Part shown: piece after piece, positions 1 to 11,800 of the stretch
Position numbering within the stretch: position 1 is the first letter of the stretch
Layout of the letters: the number at the start of each line of letters is the position of its first letter
Assembly (NCBI GenBank): GCA_007844125.1
Contig: CM017571.1
Coordinates: 3,196,088-3,260,087 of the forward strand
Length of the DNA stretch: 64,000 nucleotides
Source: Sinonovacula constricta
Taxonomy: Eukaryota > Mollusca > Bivalvia > Cardiida > Solecurtidae
Direction: 5' to 3'
Translations under genes and position numbers: made by a program
The notes under the pieces: generated by a model
What the model was told of the DNA's origin: nothing
Databases searched by the model: none
Seen by the model: only the letters and a program-made list of their open reading frames with translations

Positions 1-540
1 GGCTGTGAGGACTACTGTAGTGATTGTTAAACTATGTTGCACAGAGTATATTTCACTTACCAGTAGCAAACTTTAAATTAATTTGTGGGGAGTAGAGTAG
101 TCTTTCCACATGTTTCAAAACTTACTTTTCAGAAAGATTTAAATAGGGATCTTTAATACCCAGAAAAAAACAACTTTGGGAGGTATTTTTTCCATTCTAG
201 AAAATCTATTGGAGTAATTTTGTCTGCCTTTCCTGAGCAGTATGGAAGGGAATTTAGTTTAGGAGAATTTCATATTTCATGATGGCAACTGCAGACTGCA
301 GTGGGTCAAGGCAATCATATTTTTCTAAACATATTTTTTATAACACTGTTGTGTCCTTGTCTTCTCATAGATATATTTTATAAATGTTCCAAAAGTTTAA
401 AAATGATAATTATACTTGTTTGTTTGCAACTTTACAGGGAAAGTTTAATCGTATGACTATTTTATTGTTATACACACATACATATTTACTAATGCTATAT
501 AAATTGGATGTGTTAAAAAACAGTTTTCACTGTTTTAACT
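1..540. other. Gene-free flank, no recognised feature
   Basis: AT-rich sequence with no recognisable coding exon, RNA gene or repeat. The first RETSAT exon could lie here or further upstream, but I found no segment combining a start codon, a hydrophobic N-terminus and a phase-1 donor that I would defend. Confidence 0.5.
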
Positions 541-857
541 GGTCCTGGTAGTGCAATCGGTAGAGCGTTGGCTTCAGGTACTGGAGGCTCAGGGTTCGAT
601 CCCGGGCCCCGACATACCAGTCATTAAAAATGGTAGTGTTAATAGCTCCCTTGCTAACGCTTGAGCATAAAAATGGGCATCCCTGACTGGTTGGCCCGGT
701 GCCAGGATAATGTGACTGGGTGTGGTAACATGCCAGGTGTTCACGGCATGCTATACACAGTGAAGGCAGAACTATAATTATCTGCTTCAAGTGGACACCG
801 TCTCCAAATAACTGACATACTGTTAGAGGGATGATAAACCCAATAAACAAACAAATG
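541..857 (+). repeat. tRNA-derived SINE, family 1
   Basis: The 5' part looks like a tRNA gene with an internal RNA polymerase III promoter: an A-box-like stretch (GGTAGTGCAATCGGTAGAGC) and a B box (GGTTCGATCCCGGG). A tRNA-unrelated body of about 220 bp follows and ends in an A/C-rich tail (CCCAATAAACAAACAAA). The same element recurs at 3853-4146, 6325-6476, 13440-13725, 20655-20975 and 56329-56625 in both orientations, which shows it is a dispersed repeat and not a functional tRNA gene. Confidence 0.85.
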
Positions 858-1614
858 TTTTATCTCATAATTACTTTATTGTGACCAAGTGCTTAGAGTC
901 ACCAACTTGTAACTACTAAACACTCCACAGGTACTATACAGGTAAGAGTCCTGATTGGGGTAAGACTTTTGATATAAGGAGGTCTCCTAGCTAACCTACT
1001 GTATGCCAGTGGTTCTTCCCAGACATATGTCTGGTGTCTTTTTCATCCTATTAATAGCTATGGTCATAGTTGTGTCAGGAAATGCAACAATAAAAAAAAG
1101 AGATAAATTTCCTGAAAAAAAAATCATGATTTCATCATTGGCTTTACTGGTTATCAGAATCATGAGGCATATTCTAATGTCCAGGTATGGACAGGTTGTA
1201 AAATCTAGCCTCTGGTTTAACTGTTATCTTCAAATGAATTTATATTAGGGTTCAACATTGTTATTCAGATTTTTCTGTCCCCGTTGAAGGACAATGTCAC
1301 ATGTTCAATTTCATGTAATGATTTCTCTTTTGATTAACTGAAAAAGAATAACTTAATAAATCAATTTTGAATCTATTTATCCTGATTTCCTTATCTTGTG
1401 TGTTGAAGTCCCTTTTTCTCTAGAAAGAGTTGCATGTTTGAGGTCTTCCAGCTGATTTTTACTTTATAATACAGCTGTATAGTCATCTGGGAATCTTGCC
1501 CCACCAATGATAGCTGAACACAGTTTTGTCAGTTTCAACTTTGACATATCTGTCATGACCATGTTAGCAAAACCAGCATTGTTTTATTTGTATATTTCAT
1601 TATTGAAACCACCC
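858..1614. other. Gene-free stretch with a possible old repeat fragment
   Basis: No coding exon is recognised. Around 980-1085 the sequence weakly resembles 18655-18770: both have an AGGT-TCC-AGCTAA-CT start and a TATG(G/A)(C/T)CATA-TTGTGTCAG end. This suggests two old copies of one dispersed element. An open frame at 1003-1248 encodes a short hydrophobic peptide, but nothing supports it as a gene. Confidence 0.35.
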
Positions 1615-2685
1615 TAGGTCATTGATTATAAGTATTATTTCAGGATTCAATCAATCCAAGGTCATTGATTTGTATGTATTATTTCAGGATGGAATCCTTC
1701 CAAGGTTGTTAATATTGATTTATATATATTATTTCAGGATTCAAGCCATCCAAGATCATTAATTCATATGTCTTATTTCTTGTTTCAAATCAACCAAGAT
1801 CATTAATTCATATGTTTTATTTCAGGATTCAAACCATTCAAGATCATTGATTAACATGTATTGTTTCAGGTTTTAAACCATACAAGAGCATCAATTTATA
1901 TGTATTATTTCAGTATTCAAACCATACAAGATCATTGATTCACATGTCTTATTTCTTGTTTCAAATCAACCAAGATCATTGATTCACATGTTTTATTTCA
2001 GGATTCAAACCATTCAAGATCATTGATTAACATGTACATGTATTGTTTTAGGTTTTAAACCATCCAAGATCATTGATTCACATGTACATGTATTATTTCA
2101 GTATTCAAACCATCCAAGATCATTGATTCACATGTCTTATTTCTTGTTTCAAATCAACCAAGAGCATTGATTCACATGTTTTATTTCAGGATTCAAACCA
2201 TTCAAGATCATTGATTAACATGTATTATTTCAGGATTCAAAACATACAAGAGCATTGATTCACATGTCTTATTTCTTGTTTCAAATCAACCAAGATCATT
2301 GATTCACATGTTTTATTTCAGGATTCAAACCATTCAAGATCATTGATTAACATGTATTATTTCAGTATTCAAACCATCCAAGATCATTGATTAACATGTA
2401 CATGTATTGTTTTAGGTTTTAAACCATCCAAGATCATTGATTCACATGTACATGTATTATTTCAGTATTCAAACCATCCAAGATCATTGATTCACATGTC
2501 TTATTTCTTGTTTCAAATCAACCAAGATCATTAATTCACATGTTTTATTTCAGGATTCAAACCATACAAGAGCATTGATTAACATGTATTATTTCAGGAT
2601 TCAAACCATACAAGATCATTGATTAACATGTATTATTTCAGGATTCAAACCATACAAGAGCATTGATTGATATGTTTTATTTCAG
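1615..2685 (+). repeat. Minisatellite built from the RETSAT 3' splice site
   Basis: About 23 head-to-tail units of roughly 44 bp run up to the first visible RETSAT exon and end exactly at its splice acceptor. A typical unit reads TTTTATTTCAG then GATTCAAACCAT, followed by CAAGATCATTGATT and CACATG. The true junction is TTTTATTTCAG/GATTCAAGCCATCGAAGG, so each unit copies the polypyrimidine stretch, the AG and about 20 bases of exon. About 16 units keep an intact TTTCAG; others have drifted to TTTCTTG or TTTTAG. The variants recur in a repeating order, so the array also grew by multi-unit duplication. Confidence 0.9.
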
Positions 2686-2868
2686 GATTCAAGCCATCGA
2701 AGGTCCCAGAGGACATTGACACCATTATCATCGGCAGTGGTATAGGTGGGTTGGCAACAGCTGTTATGCTGGGGCGAGCTGGATACAAAGTTCTAGTTCT
2801 TGAGCAGCATGATCAAGCAGGAGGATGCTGTCATACTTTTGTGGATAAAGGCTTCGAGTTTGATACAG
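2686..2868 (+). CDS. RETSAT: RETSAT visible exon 1 (Rossmann FAD/NAD-binding)
   Basis: Enters in phase 1 after TTTTATTTCAG and leaves in phase 1 before GTCAGC. It encodes residues 1-60, starting [21 protein letters not shown], which aligns with the human protein from about residue 57. It contains the glycine-rich nucleotide-binding loop and the acidic end of the second strand (VLVLEQH). Its acceptor is the last of many near-identical acceptors in the upstream repeat array. Confidence 0.95.
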
Positions 2869-5800
2869 GTCAGCTTTTAATGTTTTCTATACTGCTAGAA
2901 AGAATTTTTGTAATGAATATTATTAAAAGTTGTTTGTTTCGAAGTGTTAATACAACATCCTAACATGACCAAGGATATACAGTTGATTCCAGTTAATCAA
3001 ATAATGGTTATGCATATTCCGTTTTATCGAATAACATATTCAGACACCAAACCTTTTCTTCTTAATCTATGTAAAAAAATAATGGTTATATGTATAATGT
3101 ATCAACCTAGTTTCTGTTATAAGCATAATCCAGTGCTGCTGACCTAATGACTGCGGCTCGCTAATTAGTTAATCTCTGGAGAAATTTTCACTCCTTTTCT
3201 ATGAGATTAGCAAACGCGGTCGCTATTCTGTGTCAAATGCATGATCAGCAGCCTGTTCAGCTTACACTGTTATGGTCTACTGCCAATGGCCCACTCTCTC
3301 ATACACCCTCTTGATGAATTTCACAGGTTTTTACAAAGGTTAACGAGTGTCAACAGTGAATGACGTCATCAATAACTCTTGTAGTTTTAATAGTGCATTA
3401 CTCTCCCTTGGCAAAATAGTGCAGTACTATGGCATAATTTTTTTAACATAAATGCATGTGTTAATGAAATCAAAAAGACTAAAAATATTTAAATCATAGT
3501 AAATGAAGATATATTTCACATCGGATTAATAGAAAAGTAACATCTGAAAATAACACTTTGCAATACTCCGTATAAAAAAACATGGCTTTTTTTTTTTTTG
3601 TTATAAAATCAATTGGCCAGGGCCAATATAAAATCACATATTTATTAACATATATTGAAACTATTGTTGAATGTTGGCTCCAGGTATCCACTATGTGGGG
3701 AAGATGATGGATGGGGACATGACCAGAATCCTCGTTGACCAGATAACAGAGGGCCAGGTGATCTGGGAACCCATGGAGCAAATATTTGACTATGTAGGTT
3801 ACATCCATCAGGTCATTTAGTTGCACGTATTTACAAGTTGGCAAAGGTTTCTTGTTTGCTTGTTTATTGGGTTTATCGTCCCACCAACAGTATTTCAGAG
3901 ATGGTGTCCCCTTAAAGCACATATAGTGCTGCCTATATAATAGCATGCCGTGAACACCTGCCAGGATACCACACCCAGTCACATTATTCTGACACCGGGC
4001 CAACCAGCAGTGGAACTACCCTTATATTTGCTTGAGTGTTTGCAAGGGAGTTATATCACTACCATTGATGATGACTTTGGTTTGTTGCGGCCAGGGATCG
4101 TTCCATACCTGGACCCAATGCTCTACTGATTGCGCTACCAGGTCCGGTAAGGTTCCTTGCCATGAACCACTGACAGTCAACCATATTTATTACAGTGTAT
4201 TGACACAGACCATATTCGGTCAAAGTATTTTAATGTCAATAACGTGTATGAACTGTTTAAGACAGTGTCGGATTCTAAACTTGTTTGCTTCTTGAATGAG
4301 ACCAATATTCTTAATAAGTTATAAATTTTTAAACTGTTAATTTAGCAACCATTACACATTTTTAAACCGTTTTATATATTAACCTGTTTTCAATTATACT
4401 TAACATTATTTTAACCAGATAGATTTTTATATTCTTCTACTCACGTATTTTAATTTTAACTTGATTATATTCTATTGTCCTTAAACTTCAACGTATTCAG
4501 CGCCAAATGACCTATCAAGTGTCGGTGTGCTGTAAAACCCAAAATAAAAAAATAAATAAGTAAAAGGTCTGGTAAGGTTTCTTGTAGTAGGGTTTTAATA
4601 AAAGCCCACAAATTTTATGGAATGGGTAATAAATTCCTTCACTTACATCATAATGAAACATCAAGGGCACTCATAGATAAACAAGTAAGGTTAATTGTCT
4701 TTATCAATGCCTTTCTTCTAGGATTTTATAAAGGGTGGAGTTTCCAATTAATCATAAAAAAACAAGGGGGGATAATTTAAAAGTAGGGGATTACAAATAT
4801 TTACCAGCAACAAATATAACATTTTAAAATGTTGTTTGATCATTTGTCTGCATGAAGGAAAGGTAAAATGAATTTTTCAAAGAGGAAAACATCTTTATCA
4901 TTACAGCATTCATAAGTCACATGGTTAGTGACGTTGCATTTTTTTCATTTGTATTACTCTTGAGTTATTCACCTAGCATGCATCAAAAATTATGGTGAAT
5001 AATATTTAGTTTTTTTTTCAAATTAACATTTTCAAATGTCACCTCCTCTGAAAGCACTGGGCCAAATTCAGCCAAACTTTCTCAAAAGCTTTTATAGGCA
5101 GGGGGAACGAAAAGTTGTTCAAATAATTTTGACCTGTCAGGAAACATGGCCACAAGGGGCGTGGCCATTTTCCATATATGGCTCTGTAGGAAAACTTACA
5201 AAATCTTGTCAGAATGTTCAGGAGCTAGAGCCTTGATATTTAGTACACATGTTCCTTAGATGGGTCTGTATGAAGATTGTTCAAAGAATTCTTATCCCTC
5301 AAAAAACCTGGCTGCCAAGGACGTGGCCATTTTCCATAAATGACTATATAGGAAGACATAGAAAATGTTCTTCTAAGAAACTGCAAGATCTTGATATTTG
5401 GTGTACATGTTCTTTATGTTGCCCTGTATGTAAATTGTTCAGATGATTCTGATCTGTCAAAAAACATGGCCACCAGGGGCATGGCCATTTCCCATAAAAG
5501 GCTATATAGGGAAACTTAGAAAATCCTCTTGTCAGAAACTACAAGAGCTAGAACTGTGGTAGTAACCATGTTCCTTGGATGGGCCTGTATGAAGATTTTT
5601 CAAGGAATTCTGATCAGTCAATAAACATGGCCGCCAGGGGCATGTCTATTTTCCATATAAGGCTATATAGAAAAAGTTGAAAATCTTCTTGTCAGAAACT
5701 ACCAGAGCTAAAGCCTTGATATTTAGTACACATTTTTCTTGGATGGCCTAGTATGAAGTGTTTAAAAAATTCTGAACCGTCAAAAAACATGGATGCCAGG

Positions 5801-8800
5801 AAACCACAACAGCTAGAGCTTTGATATTTAGTTTATGTATTCCTACAATGGCCTTGTATAAAGTTTGTTCCTATAATTTTGATCTGTCGAAAACCATAGC
5901 CACAGGGGCTAACACATTGTCATCATGGTCCCCTTGTTTACTCTGTTAAGTTAATTCCACTTGGTATGGAAAATATAATTGTTCGCACAGTGTACTTATA
6001 AAAAATGCCATTGTTGATATTTTATACATTATCACTCACTTGTTAATATACCATATTAAAAGTATTAACAAATGTATCAAGGTGGCTGTTGGACCCTCAG
6101 AGAAGGCCAAGATCTACACCATGAAGTCTGGATCCAACGAGATCTTCCAAAAGAACCTTGAGAAACAATTTCCTACAGAGAAGGTGGCCATTCAGAAATA
6201 CATGGATCTCTTGAAGGTATTATTTAACTAAACCATGTTTACTAAAGAAAAAAGATACAGTTAAACATAAAAAAAGAAATCTTCTTGTATGTTTATAACT
6301 CAGGGCCTAGGATTGTTTTTTGTTTGTTTTTTGGGGTTATCATCCCACAAACTTTATTTCATTTATTTGGAGATATTGTCCACATGAAGCTGATATAATG
6401 CTGCCTTCACTGTGTATAGCATGCTTTGACCATAGGGCATGATACGACACCCATTCACATTATTCTGACACCTGGCCATTCATGGATCTCTTGAAGGTAA
6501 CCAAACCAGGTTTACAAATTTACAATCGACAGAAGATACAGTTTAACACACAGAAAAGTATAGCTTCTTGTATGGTCATAACTAAGGGCCAAGAAGTTAT
6601 CAAACATTAGTAATGGCCACAATAGCTCAATTAGAAGAGTGTAGGCTTGCGGATCTGGAGGTCGTGATTCAAACCCTGGCCAGGTCAAACCAAAGACTTT
6701 AAAGTTGGTAGTTGTGGCTTCCCTCCTAATGCTCGGGACTAAGAGGACAGCATTACACCTGACTCGTCAGTGTCAGTATAATGGACCAGCCGGGTTCAGT
6801 CCCTGGGCACCTCATAAGAGCCCCTGTGCTAAAATGAAGTGTTGCTGCACAGTATCAGCAAAAATGCTTGCAAAATCCAAATCCATCCAAACATTAGTGT
6901 CAGGTCTTCAGCATCTAAATGGTGAAGAGGAACTCTGTGGCTGAGTTGTCAAAAGTCTGTGACTTGTAACATTTTGGTACTCTTTATCCCCTTTGGTTTG
7001 ACTCCCTTTGGAAGCAAAAATTTTTATCTAAGGGAGATAACAAGCTGTTCTGCAGTTTATTAGTTGTTATCATTTTGGGGTTTTTATGAACAAGTCCAAA
7101 AGCTTAGTTATCTGCTAAAATCTTTATGTATAGGAGACCGGATGATCTGATCTTCAGTATTTGCCTCAGTTTGATTCGTTTGTGGTATGCAATCGAAGAA
7201 TAAACCTTGGCTTTCTAGCTGTCCCACTTCCTCACACTATTCCTCTCTTTTTTTTGCAAGTTGTCATTTGTGTAAAAGTTTTTCAACTTTTGACAATAAA
7301 GATGAATTTTAATTGTTATATTATAAAAAAGAGACCAGAAATATTTATAATTCGGGCTGATTCAGCTTAAAATGTCTGTTCATATGCATAGGAATGCAAT
7401 CATTTTGAAGGTCTTTTAATTTATTTCTTTTTGGAAATAAACTCGTTTTCAGGAAAGCCGCGGTTGCTTCATGGGTGTCATGATTCCAAAGATGATTCCC
7501 AAGCGAATTGCGACGTTTCTCATCAAGACTGGGATTTTCCAAATGTTCAACAGGAAGTATATGAACTTGTGTAACCTGACAGTGAAAGATGCCCTGGACC
7601 AGATCTCAGACAATGAAGAGTTTAAGAGTGTTCTGTCCTATATCTTTGGAGATATGGGTAGGTGTAATTCCACTGTTTATGCTTTATGTACTGGACATAT
7701 GCTTATGTGTTTTTTTCCAGTTTTTTTTAATTTACAGATGGATACCGTATTTTCTCACTTATAAGACGAGGATTTTTTCTTTAAATTACATGAACATGTG
7801 TGAGGCTCATCTTATAGGCAGGGTCTAGCGACCTGGCAAAAAGTTTTCACGTTGTTTAAGGGCAAAAACATACCACATAAATTCGTTAGCGGTTATGCAA
7901 TGACCCAACGAGCAGTCATTATCAACCGCCGATAATTTACCTTAATTGAACTTTGAATTGTGTCAGTCAACGATTAACTGTCTCGCATACATTTCCCTTT
8001 GTTCTGCATGAGACACATCTTATTATCCATCAGTAAACATTGAAACAAACTTTCAACTGTTGTCTGCCAAATACACCAAGCTGTAATTTACTTGGCGTTT
8101 CTGTGTAGACTTGCCTCATTAAACAGGTCAACTTACTGACTCTGAGATAAGCTGTTGTCAAGGTGATATCGATCAGAGCAGTTTGACAGTGAGGTAGTGA
8201 ACAATGTGTTTTTATAAGCAGCTGCCGATTACATTTCTCCATGAAATTATTAATTGGCAACAGGTACACAAGGACAGTGCACTGTTATCTGATATATTGT
8301 TTACTGTCATACCAGACTTGGTGATGTAGATCAAAGAAATTAATGTCATGCCGCCACGCACTACAGGATAGCAGTGCAACTGAGACGAGATACATCCCGC
8401 AACGTGTGAAAATTACAGTCACTGTTTACCAATAAACCCTTTTGTTGAGACAGCATGACTGGTCGATGCTCCTGTTCATTTTTGCTTCATCTTATAAGCA
8501 GGTCGATGCAGAAACCGGCAATTTCACAGGAGAAGTAGGAGGGTAGTCTTATAAGCGAATAGTCTAATAAGTGAGAAAGTATGGTATGCCCACACAACAT
8601 CAGCTTTGATAATTTATATTTACCATGTTTTTACAAGCACTTTTGAGAAGGGATGGGATTAGCCCGCATTTTTGCTGATACTGTGCAGCGACATTTTTTT
8701 ATCATTATAGCACAAGGGCACTTATGAGGTGCCCAGGGACTGAACCCGGCCTGTCCATTATACTGACACTGACGAGTCAGGCGTAATGCTGTCCCCTTAG

Positions 8801-11800
8801 CCCTGAGCGTTAGGAGGGAAGCCACAACTACCAACTTTTAAGTCATTGGTTTGACCCGGCCAGGTCAAACCCACGACCTCCCGATCCACAAGCCGACGCT
8901 CTACCACCTGAGCTATTGCGGCTGGTCTTTTGAGAAGATAAAGAACCATGGTCACATGTTATAGAAATGAATAAAACTTATTGTGTACTGGTAAGAAATA
9001 GTTCTTATGAAGACCGTACAGATTTGATATATGTTTACAGATCTGCAGTTTCACTATAACATAATTCTAACTTGGATTTGACAAAAATTTAATTTTGCCT
9101 CAATCTGTTCTGTTTGCATAAAGTGTTGATTCATATGGCTCTTTTTCAGATAAAGGGAAAAAATAACGACCATCACTTTTTGTTTGCATAGTTTCATATC
9201 TGCTTGCATAAACTCAATGATTTGGTTGCATTTATTTCATATTTAATAAAAGTATAAATTATAATTAAAATGTATTTTATATTACCATGTGTTTTTTGAC
9301 TAAATATTTATTTTTGTGTCAAAAAAGTCAAACTTAAAAGTTTTGACATTTTTGACAAAAAGTACTTATGACCAAGTCACGACAAGCTTTACAAAAAAAA
9401 ATGTACTTTTTCAAATAATATGTTTGCAGTTAATATGAAATAAAAATACTTTAATATTTCCATTTATGCCCACAGATTTAAAACTAAGCACAAAAACTGT
9501 AATGGATGTTATTTTTTCTAGTTATCTATAAAAGCCATATACATACAGGTTTCCATGTTTCCATGTCTGACGAAGTTGATTATTAATTTTAAGTTGCAAA
9601 ACAAACACAAATAACCCACTAAAAAAAAACAACATGATCACATAAAATAAACTCTAAGCAACCCCATGACTTTTGTGTATTTCACTAGGGGCACCACCTA
9701 GTGAGCTGGGAGTCCTGGGCTACTCTCAGCTGATCAACCACTACATACCCGGTGCATTCTACCCTTTGGGCGGCACCAGTGAGATAGCATTCCAGATCAT
9801 ACAGGTCATTGAAAGCTACGGAGGCAGGGTCCTGGTTGACGCACCTGTCTCTCATATCCTAATCAACGCCAAGGGCCGAGCACATGGTAGGTTGGCTTAC
9901 TGTGTCACAAGCATGACAAACACTTATGGATCACTTTCTTCTCGCTTAAGAAACTGTTAAAATGGACAAAGTTCTATGAACACTGCAGCTTATGTTAAAA
10001 TCTAAAAAAGGCCAAAGGTATTCATTTTCCAGTCAGTTGTACAAGTTATAACAAAACTGAAAAGACATCATATAAAATAGAGCAAACCCAGCAGTTATTG
10101 CTTTGGAATGGTTAGTCGGCAAATGGGCCTATTAAGGTGCTTAAACTGGTTTAACATATTTCTAACCTCACACTTTCTGAGGTTTTTTTTTCAAATGCAA
10201 GTAAGAAAAAGATGACAGACCCTTTTAAAACAAAACTGTCCTAGAGGTGACCTATTCTTAGACGTATGTTGTGATGTCATTTATAAGAAAGTAGTAATAT
10301 TATTTAAAAAAAAAGTCCACCTCATATTTGGTTAAGGAGATGTTGTTGTCTTTTTGAACACAACATGAACACATTAGCATGGATTCATCCCAACTGAGAA
10401 CATATACCTTATTAGACGTAGATATGCATAGCCAAAGGGCTATGACTCTTACTCATCAAATTGCTGAATTATTCCCCTTAGGTGATATAAAACCAACATT
10501 GTTTAGAGCATAGCTCAAACACTGTTGTATTTTTTACTCCAAACTTTGAATATGGATACCTTGTAAGGTGAATAAGAACTGTAACTGTACATTGTCTCAT
10601 TCTTATATTTTCCCCATAAGTTTGATTTTGAAAAAATGAATCTGCAACAAATGCAGCAAGCAAATGATCCAAGTAACACCAGTCTAGTTTTGTTGCTTTT
10701 TTATCGCAGTATTAGACACAAGAAAGGGGACATAATCATGTTTGCAGAACATTATTGTAATGAGCTTTAATTTCACTTAATCTGCTGTCAGCAGCTTTTA
10801 TTTAAAAATGACCATATCTTAACTGACTTAAAAAAATCTTGGCCAGCTGTTAAAGGTCCATACTTTAGATAGTAGTGTTTGTAAAAAAATGATGACAACA
10901 ATGGGCATTAGATAAAAAAAATACAATATTGCGGTTGATTAATTCTTCTTTTCATTAACAATGCTTAAGTATAATTGACTTGCTATTTGCAAACACATAT
11001 TTTTTGGCTTATAATTCCAGGTGTCCAAGTGTGCAAGAATGCTGGAAATGTAGATATCTTCTGTAGACGGGTCATCTCTGACGCTGGGGCCATGAATACT
11101 TTCAGACACTTGCTGCCACCTGAAATCGCTGAAAAGTCACGTAGGGCATTCTGCTATTGAATTAAACACAAAAAATGCACTATTAATATACAGTCAAACC
11201 TGGCCATGCGACCACCCCTAACCGACCGCCACTTGCTCTATACGACCACTTCAAAGCCACCCACACAAATTTGTTTTTTAATTGACACATTTTAAACAAC
11301 ATGTTATCTGCACCCAACGACCACATACTAACATGTCAAACGTGCCTTAATTGGACCAAATAGACGACCACTCAAAGATCGTTGCGTAACCCGCATAATT
11401 GACTGCATTGTCAGTTTCTCTGCACACCTTTTAAACAAAAGCAGATCTGCTCTTATTTATCACTCTACTCGCTGAAATCAACTCTGTACTGAAGGAAAAG
11501 CAGGCATGTTGAGATAAATTTAACTATATAAAAAAACACAACAGAAACAACATGATGCAAAAACTATTCCATCAGTGAAAAGATAAAGATTATGGTTAAA
11601 TTATGTTAATCAATTAATAAATGGCAAACCGATAGTGCATTGCATAATAGAATCTTGTCTACATTTGTGTTTGTAATTGAGATCAAAATAAACACAAATC
11701 CCCTTGATTCATGTTATCAATGTTTGCAAATTGCGTGTTTCTTTTTACTGAGTCTCGGATTGTGTGAATAAGGTATCCAAGCTAGCGTATGTTTTGTACG

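Noticed and set aside
541..620. Functional tRNA gene
   Set aside because: A and B boxes are present, but the tRNA-like part is fused to a body found in five other places, so it is a SINE head.
1003..1248. Hydrophobic 81-codon frame as the possible RETSAT N-terminus
   Set aside because: The sequence does not resemble RETSAT N-termini, no good phase-1 donor follows, and the segment overlaps a possible old repeat fragment.
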